Assembly: GCA_030123545.1 (NCBI GenBank) | Contig: CP126124.1 | Coordinates: 3,100,001 to 3,164,000 of the forward strand | Source: Burkholderiaceae bacterium | GTDB lineage: Bacteria; Pseudomonadota; Gammaproteobacteria; Burkholderiales; Burkholderiaceae_C | Reading direction: 5' to 3' | Length of the DNA stretch: 64,000 bases | In this document: positions 1 to 8,700 of the stretch, in pieces | Layout: every line of letters begins with the position of its first letter | Numbering within the stretch: position 1 is the first letter of the stretch | Made by a program: the position numbers and the translations under genes | Notes under the pieces: model-generated | Told to the model about the DNA's origin: nothing | The model's database searches: none | The model's input: only the letters and a program-made list of their open reading frames with translations

Positions 1-993
1 GGTCGACTTGATCGCCGACAGCAACGCGCCGAAGAACAGCACCTGCATCGCGAACGGCATGTGGCCGAGCACCAGCATCGGCAGCACCTTCTGCGGATCG
101 TCCTTCAGCAGCAGCGCGGCCTGCTCCGGCATGATGATCAAGGCGCTGACGACCAGGAACATCGGCACGAACGCGAACAGGATGTAGCAGGCGCCGCCGA
201 TCACCGGACCCTTCCTGGCCGCGCCTATGCTGTTCGCCGACATCACGCGCTGGAACACGTCCTGCTGCGGAATCGACCCGAGCATCATCGTGATCGCGGC
301 GGCGAAGAAAGCGATCACGTCTTTCGCACGCGGCTCGGGCAGGAAGCGGAACAACCCCTGGTTGGCCGCAAGCGCGATCACCCGATCGGCACCGCCTGCC
401 TGGTGGCCGGCGAACACGGCCAGCACGCCCAGGCCGGCGACCAGGATGATCATCTGGATGAAGTCGGTAACCGCGACCGACCACATGCCGCCGAACAGCG
501 TATAGGCGAGGATCGACACCACGCCGATGACCATGCCGGTCGGCACGCCGATCGCGCCGCCCGACAGCAGGTTGAACACGAGCCCCAGCGCGGTGACCTG
601 GGCCGACACCCAGCCTAGGTAGCTGAGCATGATGATCAGCGAGCACACCACCTCGACCACCCTGCCGTAACGCTCCCGGTAGTAGTCGCTGATGGTCAGC
701 AGGTTCATCTTGTAGAGACGTCCGGCAAAGAACAGGCCGACCAGGATCAGGCAGGTGCCGGCGCCGAACGGGTCCTCGATCACGCCGTGCAAGCCGCCGC
801 CGACGAACTTCGCCGGGATGCCGAGCACGGTTTCCGACCCGAACCAGGTCGCGAACGTGGTGGTCACGATCATCACCAGCGGCAGGTGCCGGCCGGCGAT
901 CGCATAGTCGGCCGAGTTCTTCACGCGCCGCGCGGCGTACAAGCCGATCGCGATCGTGACGAGCAGGTAGACGATGACCAGGGTCAGCAGCAC
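1..993 (-). CDS. Sodium:solute symporter family protein (3' end outside window)
   Basis: Membrane permease of the SSS family (Na+-coupled uptake; substrate not determinable). The first 331 residues are present; the rest lies beyond base 1. It starts with GTG at 993-991, preceded by an AAGGAG ribosome site at about 1008-1003. The N-terminus is a membrane helix (LLTLVIVYLLVTIAIGLYAA). Next comes the family-typical stretch with ATWFGSETVLGIP, then repeated hydrophobic helices, including an LFGGMWSVAVTDFIQM segment characteristic of SSS transporters (pantothenate/proline/solute type). An out-of-frame opposite-strand reading frame overlaps it but has no recognisable product. Family call is firm; substrate is unknown. 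Confidence 0.85.
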   Translation of the reverse strand, partial: MLLTLVIVYLLVTIAIGLYAARRVKNSADYAIAGRHLPLVMIVTTTFATWFGSETVLGIPAKFVGGGLHGVIEDPFGAGTCLILVGLFFAGRLYKMNLLTISDYYRERYGRVVEVVCSLIIMLSYLGWVSAQVTALGLVFNLLSGGAIGVPTGMVIGVVSILAYTLFGGMWSVAVTDFIQMIILVAGLGVLAVFAGHQAGGADRVIALAANQGLFRFLPEPRAKDVIAFFAAAITMMLGSIPQQDVFQRVMSANSIGAARKGPVIGGACYILFAFVPMFLVVSALIIMPEQAALLLKDDPQKVLPMLVLGHMPFAMQVLFFGALLSAIKST

Positions 994-1077
994 GGCGGCG
1001 GGCTCCTTTTCAGTGGCCCGGATTATCGGGCATGGGAGGGGCGCCGAACCGGCCGGCGCAGGCTGCAAAAGCCGCTG

Positions 1078-2643
1078 TCAGAACAGGCGCACGCGCAGCA
1101 CGATCTGCATCGTGATCAGGCCCAGCGCGAAGCCGATGCCGCCGTAGATCAGCCCCTGCAGCAGCCGGTTCGTGCGCCGCTGCTCGGCCAGCAGGTCCAG
1201 CAGCTCGCGTTTGGAGTCGGTCGAGTTGCGCAGCAGGTAGTCGTGCAACAGCCGCGGCAGTTCCGGCAGCATCTTGGCGTAGCGCGGCGCCTGATCCTTC
1301 AGGTGCTCGATCAGCTTCTTCGGGCCGATCTGCTCGCGCATCCACAGCTCGAGAAAAGGCTTGGCGGTCAGCCACAGGTCGAGATCAGGGTCCAGCTGCC
1401 GGCCCAGCCCCTCGATGTTGAGCAGGGTCTTCTGCAGCAGCACCAGCTGCGGCTGGATTTCGACCTGGAAGCGCCGGGATGTCTGGAACAGCCGCATCAG
1501 CACCATGCCGAGCGAGATCTCCTTCAGCGGGCGGTCGAAGTACGGCTCGCAGACGCTGCGGATCGCCGATTCAAGCTCGTCCACTCGGGTGCCGGCCGGC
1601 ACCCAGCCCGATTCGATATGCAGTTCGGCGACCCGCTTGTAGTCGCGCCGGAAGAACGCGGTGAAATTCTGCGCCAGGTATTCCTTGTCGAACTCGGTCA
1701 GCGTGCCGACGATGCCGAAGTCGAGCAGGATGTAGCGCCCGCGCGTCTCCGGATCGATGCTGACCTGCAGGTTGCCCGGGTGCATGTCGGCGTGGAAGAA
1801 GCCGTCGCGGAACACCTGGGTGAAGAAGATCGTGACCCCGTCGCGCGCCAGTTTCGCGATGTCGATGCCGGCCGTGCGCAGCCGCTCGGTCTGGCTGATC
1901 GGCACCCCTACCATCCGCTCCATCACGATCACGTCGGGCATGCAGTAGTCCCAGATCATCTCCGGGATCAGCACCAGGTCGAGCCGCTGCATGTTGCGGC
2001 GCAGCTGCGCCGCGTTCGCCGCCTCGCGCACGAGGTCAAGCTCGTCGTGCAGGTACTTGTCGAACTCGGCCACCACCTCGCGCGGCTTCAGGCGCTTGCC
2101 GTCGGCGGACAGCCGCTCGACCCAGGTTGCCATCATGCGCAGCAGGGAGAGGTCCTTCTCGATCACTGGCAGCATGTTCGGGCGCAGCACCTTGACCGCC
2201 ACCGGACGTTCCTCGCCGCTGCGCATGCGCAGCGTCGCAAAGTGCACCTGCGCGATCGAAGCGCTGGCGACCGGCTCACGCTCGAAGCTGGAAAAGATCA
2301 GGTCGACCGGCCTGCGGAATGCGCGCTCGATGGTCGCGATCGCGATCGCGGAATCGAACGGCGGCACCCGGTCCTGCAATCTGGCGAGCTCGTCGGCGAT
2401 GTCGGCCGGCAGCAGATCCCGCCGCGTCGACAGCACCTGCCCGAACTTGACGAAGATCGGACCGAGCCGCTCGAGCGCCTCGCGCAGCCGCTGGCCGCGC
2501 GGCGCGTCGAGGTTGCGCCCGACCGACACCACGCGCGCGAACATCCGCAGCCACGGCTTCTGGAAGCTGGTCAGCACCAGCTCGTCGAGCCCGTAGCGCA
2601 GCGCGATCAGGAGGATGAAGCTGCCCCGCAGCATGCGCCTCAT
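1078..2643 (-). CDS. ubiB: UbiB, ABC1-family kinase-like ubiquinone biosynthesis protein
   Basis: Atypical protein kinase-like ATPase needed for aerobic ubiquinone synthesis, acting at the inner membrane. Over 521 residues, the KxGQ motif is at 66-69, the Ala-rich nucleotide loop (PVASASIAQVH) at 124-134, a conserved Lys near 151, the catalytic HADMHPGN at 284-291 and the DFG metal motif at 308-310. A hydrophobic C-terminal segment (about 494-518) is the expected membrane anchor. It lies 24 bases downstream of ubiJ in the same orientation, matching the UbiJ-UbiB functional partnership. Length is close to the usual ~540 residues. Confidence 0.96.
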   Translation of the reverse strand: MRRMLRGSFILLIALRYGLDELVLTSFQKPWLRMFARVVSVGRNLDAPRGQRLREALERLGPIFVKFGQVLSTRRDLLPADIADELARLQDRVPPFDSAIAIATIERAFRRPVDLIFSSFEREPVASASIAQVHFATLRMRSGEERPVAVKVLRPNMLPVIEKDLSLLRMMATWVERLSADGKRLKPREVVAEFDKYLHDELDLVREAANAAQLRRNMQRLDLVLIPEMIWDYCMPDVIVMERMVGVPISQTERLRTAGIDIAKLARDGVTIFFTQVFRDGFFHADMHPGNLQVSIDPETRGRYILLDFGIVGTLTEFDKEYLAQNFTAFFRRDYKRVAELHIESGWVPAGTRVDELESAIRSVCEPYFDRPLKEISLGMVLMRLFQTSRRFQVEIQPQLVLLQKTLLNIEGLGRQLDPDLDLWLTAKPFLELWMREQIGPKKLIEHLKDQAPRYAKMLPELPRLLHDYLLRNSTDSKRELLDLLAEQRRTNRLLQGLIYGGIGFALGLITMQIVLRVRLF

Positions 2644-2667
2644 CGGCCGCGCCTCATGAAACGCATG

Positions 2668-3219
2668 TCACGTCCGCGGCGCATCGCCGCCCGCTCCCGG
2701 GCGGTTGGGGACGAAGCGGCGCAGCGCGGCCGCGATGCCGCGCGCGGCCTCGGCGAGCGCATGCGCCGGCGCGTCGCCGACCAGCCGCGACAGGTCTTCT
2801 TCGGCATCCCAGCGCAGGTGGTCGACCAGCCAGCTGACCTCGGTCGCGAGCTGCACGTCGCCCTCGATCCGCACGCCGGGCTGGTCGCCGCGCAGCACCG
2901 ACCGCGCCAGATCGAACGGCGATTGCTGCACCATCGTCAGCGTCAGATCGGCCGGTGCTTCCGGCGCGGCGAGGTCCAGCAGCCCGGCCGGTGTGGTGAC
3001 GAGACGGATCGAGAACGCGCGCCACTGCGCCAGCACGACGCGGCCCGATTGGCGCGCCAGCCGGGCCATCGCCTCGGGTTCCTGCTGCAGAACGTGATTG
3101 AGGAACAGCACCAGCCGGCGCTGCAACTCACCCACCAGCCAAGCCGGCGGCCGCAGGTTCGCGGCGAACTTGTCGAGGGCTTCGGTCAGGGCATCGAGTG
3201 GGGATGGGGGAGCTGCCAT
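2668..3219 (-). CDS. ubiJ: UbiJ, SCP2-domain ubiquinone biosynthesis accessory factor
   Basis: Lipid-binding accessory factor of the soluble ubiquinone-synthesis complex. The 183-residue protein has an SCP2-like N-terminal region (a hydrophobic pocket around LVTTPAGLLDLAAPEAPADLTLTM is replaced by alternating strands) and the C-terminal LSWLVDHLRWDAEEDLSRLVGD type segment. That segment, ending in GDxxAH, is typical of UbiJ. Its position directly upstream of ubiB and downstream of ubiE and a Tim44-like gene is the standard arrangement in beta-proteobacteria. The call rests on SCP2 character plus context; sequence conservation in this family is low. Confidence 0.88.
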   Translation of the reverse strand: MAAPPSPLDALTEALDKFAANLRPPAWLVGELQRRLVLFLNHVLQQEPEAMARLARQSGRVVLAQWRAFSIRLVTTPAGLLDLAAPEAPADLTLTMVQQSPFDLARSVLRGDQPGVRIEGDVQLATEVSWLVDHLRWDAEEDLSRLVGDAPAHALAEAARGIAAALRRFVPNRPGAGGDAPRT

Positions 3220-3277
3220 GGCCCCCGATTATTCCCCGAAAGAGGCGCGCCCCCGGCGCACGCCTGCCGGGGGGCCG

Positions 3278-4261
3278 CTATTGCAGCGCCTGCACGCCGG
3301 CCACCAACCAGCCGCTGGCACCGTCCTTCGGCTTGGACATGTTCCAGACCTCGCGGAACGGGCTCGGCCCGGCGGACGGCTCCTCGCGGATCATCCCGGA
3401 GAATTCGACGCTGGCGAGATACTCGCCGCCCAGGTCTTCTATGCCCAGCAACTGGGCCTGCAGCATCACCACCTCGGTGTGATTAGGCTGGCCGCCGGCA
3501 TGGGTTTCGCGTTCGGCCAGCTGCGTCTTGATCTCGCCGAGCATGCTGTCGGTCATCATGGTGCGCAGCGTGCTCACGTCGGAGCGGTCCCAGGCCGCCT
3601 GCAGCGTCACGAAGTTGCGCTTCGCCGCGGCCAGGAATCCGTCCGCATCGAACCCCGCGGGAATGCCCCAGGTCTGCGCGCCGCCCAGCGCCGATCCGAT
3701 CACCGGCGTGCTGCCGCGTGCCATGGCGTCGAGCGGCAGGCCGCTGCGCTCCCAGGGCCGCGCCGATGCGTCGTTGCCGACGTTGTTCGGGCTGTACTGG
3801 CGCGGCGTCACCGGCGCCGGAGCTGGCGCCGCGGCCTCGAACGCGAACGGCGCCGCGCTGCTTCTGGCCACGCGGCGCGAGCGTGCCAGCGCGCCCCAGG
3901 CGACCAGCGCGACCAGCACGATCAGCGCGATCAGCAGGAACTGCCCGAACGCGGCGCCGAACCCGAGGGTGTGCGCGAGCCAGGCCAGGCCCAGACCGGC
4001 CGCGATCCCGCCAAGCAGGCCGCCCCAGGGCTTGCGCGCCTGGCTCGCCGCACCGGCCGCTGCTGCACCCGGTTGCGCCGGCGCCGCCTGGTTCGCGTTT
4101 TGAGTGCCGGTGCCCGGCGCCCGCGCGGCCTCGCGCTGCGTCACATGGCCGGACTGCTGGCCGACCGAGCGCCCGCCGCCGAGACGGCGCGCATCCGCAT
4201 CCTGCCCGGCGAGCGCCAGGGTCAGTGCCAGCACCAGCACCATCAGTGACCAGAGTTTCAT
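3278..4261 (-). CDS. Tim44-like domain membrane protein
   Basis: A 327-residue protein with an N-terminal signal peptide or anchor (LWSLMVLVLALTLALAGQ), a low-complexity Ala/Gly/Gln-rich linker, two short membrane segments around residues 75-130 (LLGGIAAGLGLAWLAHTLGF; FLLIALIVLVALVAWGAL) and a C-terminal Tim44-like domain from about 190 onward (FLAAAKRNFVTLQAAWDRSD; FREVWNMSKPKDG). In mitochondria Tim44 tethers the import motor. Bacterial homologues have no settled role. It sits between ubiJ and ubiE in the same orientation, so a link to membrane quinone enzymes is possible but inferred from position only. Confidence 0.85.
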   Translation of the reverse strand: MKLWSLMVLVLALTLALAGQDADARRLGGGRSVGQQSGHVTQREAARAPGTGTQNANQAAPAQPGAAAAGAASQARKPWGGLLGGIAAGLGLAWLAHTLGFGAAFGQFLLIALIVLVALVAWGALARSRRVARSSAAPFAFEAAAPAPAPVTPRQYSPNNVGNDASARPWERSGLPLDAMARGSTPVIGSALGGAQTWGIPAGFDADGFLAAAKRNFVTLQAAWDRSDVSTLRTMMTDSMLGEIKTQLAERETHAGGQPNHTEVVMLQAQLLGIEDLGGEYLASVEFSGMIREEPSAGPSPFREVWNMSKPKDGASGWLVAGVQALQ

Positions 4262-4328
4262 TTTCTTCCCCCTTGGTTAGCGCGCGATGCGCCGACGCAC
4301 CGCGTGAAGCCTGTCCTACAACGGTCGA

Positions 4329-5060
4329 TCAGCACTTGATGCCGACATGCAGCGCGACCACGCCGCCGGTCATGTTGTGAACGTCGACATGGCCGAACCC
4401 GCACGACTGCATCAGCGTCTTCAACGTCTCCTGATCCGGATGCATGCGGATCGACTCGGCCAGATAGCGGTAGCTCGCTGCATCGCCGGCGACCCAGCGG
4501 CCGAGCTGCGGCAACACCTCGAACGAATACCAGTCGTACACGCGCTCAAGCGGCTTGGCCACCTTCGAGAATTCCAGCACCAGCAGCTTGCCGGCCGGGC
4601 GCAGCACCCGCTGCATTTCGCGCAGCGCACGGTCCTTGTGCGTCATATTGCGCAGGCCGAACGCGACGCTGACCCGGTCGAACGAGCCGTCGGCGAACGG
4701 CAGCTGCTCGGCGTCGCACACCAGCGTCGGCAGCACCACGCCGGCGTCGAGCAGCCGGTCGCGCCCGGCGCGCAGCATCGCCTCGTTGATGTCGGTGTGC
4801 ACCACCTGGCCCGATGCGCCGACGCGCCGCGCGAACGCCAGCGCCAGGTCGCCGGTGCCGGCGGCGATGTCGAGTACCCGGTCGCCCTCGTGCAGATCGG
4901 CCGCCATCACCGCAACTCTCTTCCAGAGCCGGTGCAGGCCGAGCGACATCAGGTCGTTCATCAGGTCATATCTGGGCGCGACCGAGTCGAACACGCCGCG
5001 CACGCGGCGCGCCTTGTCGCGCTCGTCGACCGACTCGTATCCGAAATGCGTCGCCGTCAT
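4329..5060 (-). CDS. ubiE: UbiE, demethylmenaquinone/2-polyprenyl-benzoquinol C-methyltransferase
   Basis: SAM-dependent C-methyltransferase of ubiquinone (and, where present, menaquinone) synthesis. The 243-residue product starts MTATHFGYESV; an upstream in-frame ATG at 5102 would add 14 residues that do not match the family, so 5060 is preferred. SAM motif I (VLDIAAGTGDLAL) is at 62-74. The UbiE signatures YDLMNDLMSLGLHRLWKR (about 31-48) and GLRNMTHKDRALREM are visible. It lies upstream of the Tim44-ubiJ-ubiB genes on the same strand and downstream of the DUF971 gene, with a 19-bp dyad repeat in the 5' gap. Confidence 0.96.
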   Translation of the reverse strand: MTATHFGYESVDERDKARRVRGVFDSVAPRYDLMNDLMSLGLHRLWKRVAVMAADLHEGDRVLDIAAGTGDLALAFARRVGASGQVVHTDINEAMLRAGRDRLLDAGVVLPTLVCDAEQLPFADGSFDRVSVAFGLRNMTHKDRALREMQRVLRPAGKLLVLEFSKVAKPLERVYDWYSFEVLPQLGRWVAGDAASYRYLAESIRMHPDQETLKTLMQSCGFGHVDVHNMTGGVVALHVGIKC

Positions 5061-5187
5061 GGCCCGGATGCTAGAGCGGAAACGCCGCGCGCACGGCCAC
5101 AACCTTGCATTCAGCGGGGAATTGCTCGGGAATCCGACGAGATTCCTAAAAAAATCTGCCGAAAGCGAGGATGGAATCTGCGTTGTC

Positions 5188-5206
5188 AGCTATCGATACG
5201 ATAGCA
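5188..5206. repeat. 19-bp dyad repeat, copy 1 (intergenic)
   Basis: AGCTAT-CGATACG-ATAGCA: perfect GCTATCG/CGATAGC arms in the gap between the DUF971 gene and ubiE. One of nine sites in the window with the same 6-7-6 geometry. Confidence 0.7.
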
Positions 5207-5225
5207 ATTCGTGCGCCGGCTCCGG

Positions 5226-5648
5226 TCAACCGTGACGATGTCCATGGCCGTGGGCTGACGGCCGGGCCGGCATCGGCTCGTCGCGGTCGCGCCCGGCGGC
5301 TGCGAGCCGCGCGAGGTAGTCGGACCACAGCTTGTCCTGCTGCGTGCCGAGGTGGTACAGGTAGTCCCAGGAATAGATGCCGCTGTCGTGCCCGTCCGAG
5401 AAGGTCGGCTGCACCGCATAGTTGCCGACCGGTTCGAGCGCGACCAGGTTCACGTCGCGCTTGCCGGTCTGCAACACCTCCTGGCCGCGGCCATGGCCCT
5501 GCACCTCGGCCGACGGCGAATACACGCGCATCAGCTCGAACGGTAGGCGAAACACCGCGCCATCAGTAAAACTGACCTCGAGCATGCGCGACTGCTCATG
5601 CACCGTGATGTTCGTCGGCGTCGGAGCGCCCGATTGCAGACCTGCCAT
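5226..5648 (-). CDS. DUF971 (gamma-butyrobetaine hydroxylase-like N-terminal) domain protein
   Basis: A 140-residue single-domain protein. The DUF971 fold covers roughly residues 12-105 (ITVHEQSRMLEVSFTDG, FRLPFELMRVYSPSAEVQGH, VGNYAVQPTFSDGHDSGIYSW), followed by a His-rich tail (AHGHGHRHG). This domain forms the N-terminus of eukaryotic gamma-butyrobetaine hydroxylase and occurs alone in bacteria; Fe-S or Mrp-associated roles have been suggested, but none is demonstrated here. The start at 5648 (MAGLQSGAPTPT) is chosen over an upstream ATG at 5747, which would add 33 unconserved residues. First gene of the ubi cluster. Confidence 0.85.
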   Translation of the reverse strand: MAGLQSGAPTPTNITVHEQSRMLEVSFTDGAVFRLPFELMRVYSPSAEVQGHGRGQEVLQTGKRDVNLVALEPVGNYAVQPTFSDGHDSGIYSWDYLYHLGTQQDKLWSDYLARLAAAGRDRDEPMPARPSAHGHGHRHG

Positions 5649-5775
5649 GCGTTTGTCACCCGCGGGGAATGGATCGTGGAAACCTTTCGGGATTGTCCCA
5701 CCGAGGCGATGCCCCCGGCGCCGTCCCGGCCTGGCCTCGACGGACAACGAATATGCCGCGGCGCGGGCGCCGCCG

Positions 5776-8700
5776 TCAGACCAGCACCCGCTCGATGCCG
5801 CCGGCGTTCGCCGCCGCGACGTACTGCGGCATCCAGTCCTCGCCGAGGATCTTGCGCGCCATCTCGACCACGATGTAGTCGGCCTCGAGCAGGCCGCTCT
5901 GCAGGTCGTCGCCGTAGCGCTGCAGCCCCTGCAGGCAGCTCGGGCAGCTGGTGAGGATCTTGATGTCGTCCTGCGGGCCGACCAGTCCGCTGCCGCGCAA
6001 CTGGGTTTCGCTCTTGCGCAGCTCTTCCTCTTTGCGAAAGCGCACCTGGGTCGAGATGTCGGGCCGGGCGACGCCGAGCGTGCCCGATTCGCCGCAGCAG
6101 CGCTCGCTCTTGAACACCTTGTCGCCGAGCAGCGCGCGCACGGTCTTCATCGGCTCCTGCTTCTTGAGCGGCGTATGGCAAGGATCGTGGTACAGGTAGG
6201 CGCCGCCGCCCGGCAAGGTGATGCCCTTGTCCAGCAGGTATTCGTGGATGTCGATGATCCGGCAGCCCGGAAAGATCTTCTCGAACTCGTAGCCCTGCAA
6301 CTGGTCGTAGCAGGTGCCGCAGCTCACCACCACGGTCTTGATGTCGAGGTAGTTCAGCGTGTTCGCGACGCGGTGGAACAGCACCCGGTTGTCGGTGATG
6401 ATTTTCTCGGCCTTGTCGTACTGGCCGGCGCCGCGCTGCGGATAGCCGCAGCACAGATACCCGGGCGGCAGCACGGTCTGCACGCCGGCATGCCACAGCA
6501 TCGCCTGCGTCGCGAGCCCGACCTGGCTGAACAGCCGCTCCGAGCCGCAGCCGGGGAAGTAGAACACCGCCTCGGTCTCGGCGCTGGTCGCCTTCGGATC
6601 GCGGATGATCGGCACGTAGGCCTTGTCCTCGATATCGAGCAGCGCGCGCGCGGTCTTGTTCGGCAGGCCGCCCGGCATCTTCTTGTTGATGAAGTGGATC
6701 ACCTGCGCGCGCACCGGCGCGGTACCGACGGTGGCCGGCGGCTTCGCGGTCTGCGCGCGCGCCGCGCCGCGCAGCAGCCGGTTCGCGAAGCGCTGCGCCC
6801 GAAAGCCCGCGCCGACCATCGCGGCGCGCACGAGACGGATCGTCTGCGGGCTGGTCGCGTTCAGGAAGAACATCGCCGCCGCCTTGCCGGGCCGGAACGA
6901 CTGCTTGCCCATCTTGCGCAGCAGGTTGCGCATGTTCATCGACACGTCGCCGAAGTCGATGTCGACTGGGCACGGCGCTAGGCACTTGTGGCACACGGTG
7001 CAGTGGTCGGCCACGTCCTCGAACTCCTCCCAATGCCGGATCGATACGCCGCGGCGCGTCTGCTCCTCGTACAGGAAGGCCTCGACCAGCAGCGAGGTCG
7101 CCAGGATCTTGTTGCGCGGGCTGTACAGCAGGTTCGCGCGCGGCACGTGCGTGGCGCACACCGGCTTGCACTTGCCGCAGCGCAGGCAGTCCTTCACGCT
7201 GTCGGCGATCGCGCCGATGTCGCTCTGCTGCATGATCAGCGACTCGTGGCCCATCAGGCCGAAGCTCGGCGTGTACGCGTTGGTCAGATCCGCGAACATC
7301 AGCCGTTTTTGAACAAAATCGTGCTCTAGCCCTTGTCCATTCTTGGTATGTAGCTCCTCATTTCGTAGCAGTTTGCCGTCGTTGAAGCGGCCGTCCGGGT
7401 CGACCCGGCGCTTGTACGCGGCGAACGGCGCCAGTTCGGCGTCGCTCAGGAACTCGAGCTTGGTGATGCCGATGCCGTGCTCGCCCGAGATCACGCCGTC
7501 GAGCGAGCGCGCCAGCGCCATGATGCGTTTCACCGCCTGGTGCGCGGTCTGCAGCATCTCGTAGTCGTCGCTGTTGACCGGGATGTTGGTGTGCACGTTG
7601 CCGTCGCCCGCGTGCATGTGCAGCGCGGCCCAGACCCGCCCTTTCAGCACGCGCTTGTGGACCGCGCTGCATTCCTCGAGGATCGGCCGGAACGCGTCGC
7701 CGGCGAAGATCGCCGCGAGCGGCGCGCGCAGCTGCGTCTTCCAGCTCGCGCGCAGGCTGTGGTCCTGCAGCTGCGGGAACAAGGCGTCGATGTCGGCCAG
7801 CCAGCCGGCCCACAGCGCGCGCACTTCCTCGATCAGCGCGATCGCATGGGCGACCCGGTCTTCCAGCAGTTCGGCCGACGGAATCGCGCCGTCGTCGTCA
7901 CTCTTGCCCAGCGGCAGGTTGCCGCGGCGAAAGAATTCGCCGAGCGCGTCGCAAATTTTCAGCTTGTTGCGCAGCGACAGCTCGATGTTGATGCGCTCGA
8001 TGCCGTCGGTGTATTCGGCCATACGCGGCAGCGGAATCACCACGTCTTCGTTGATCTTGAACGCGTTGGTGTGGCGGCTGATCGCCGCGGTGCGCTTGCG
8101 GTCCAGCCAGAACTTCTTGCGCGCCTCGGCGCTGATCGCGATGAAGCCTTCGCCGTGGCGCGAGTTCGCGATCCGCACCACCTCGCTGGCGGCGCGCGCC
8201 ACCGCGTCGGCGTCGTCGCCGGCGATGTCGCCGACCAGCACCATCTTCGGCAGGCCGCCCGAGCCGTGAGGCGACCCGAGCGTCGCACCCTTCTTGCTCT
8301 TGGTCGCGTAACCGACGGCCTTCAGATACCGGTCGTCCAGGTGCTCCAGGCCCGCGAGCAGGACGCCGGAGCGCTTCTGCTCGGCGAACATGAAGTCCTT
8401 CAACTCGACGATGCTCGGCACCGCGTCGCGCGCGTTGCCGAAGAATTCCAGGCACACGGTCCGGGTGTGCGCGGGCATCCGGTGCAGCACCCAACGCGCG
8501 CTGGTGATCAGGCCGTCGCAGCCTTCCTTCTGCACGCCGGGCAGGCCGGAGAGGAACTTGTCGGTCACGTCCTTGCCCAGGCCTTCCTTGCGGAAGGTCG
8601 AGCCCGGGATGTCGAGCCGCTCGGTGCGCACCGGCGTGCTGCCGTCGGCCTCGAAGTAGCGCAGCTCGAAGCTCGCGACCTCGGCGTCGTGGATCTTGCC

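Noticed and set aside
787..3486. Long plus-strand open frame (899 codons) over ubiB/ubiJ
   Set aside because: Composition is Arg/Gln/His/Asp-rich with no domain. It is the antisense shadow of well-supported genes, as expected at high GC.
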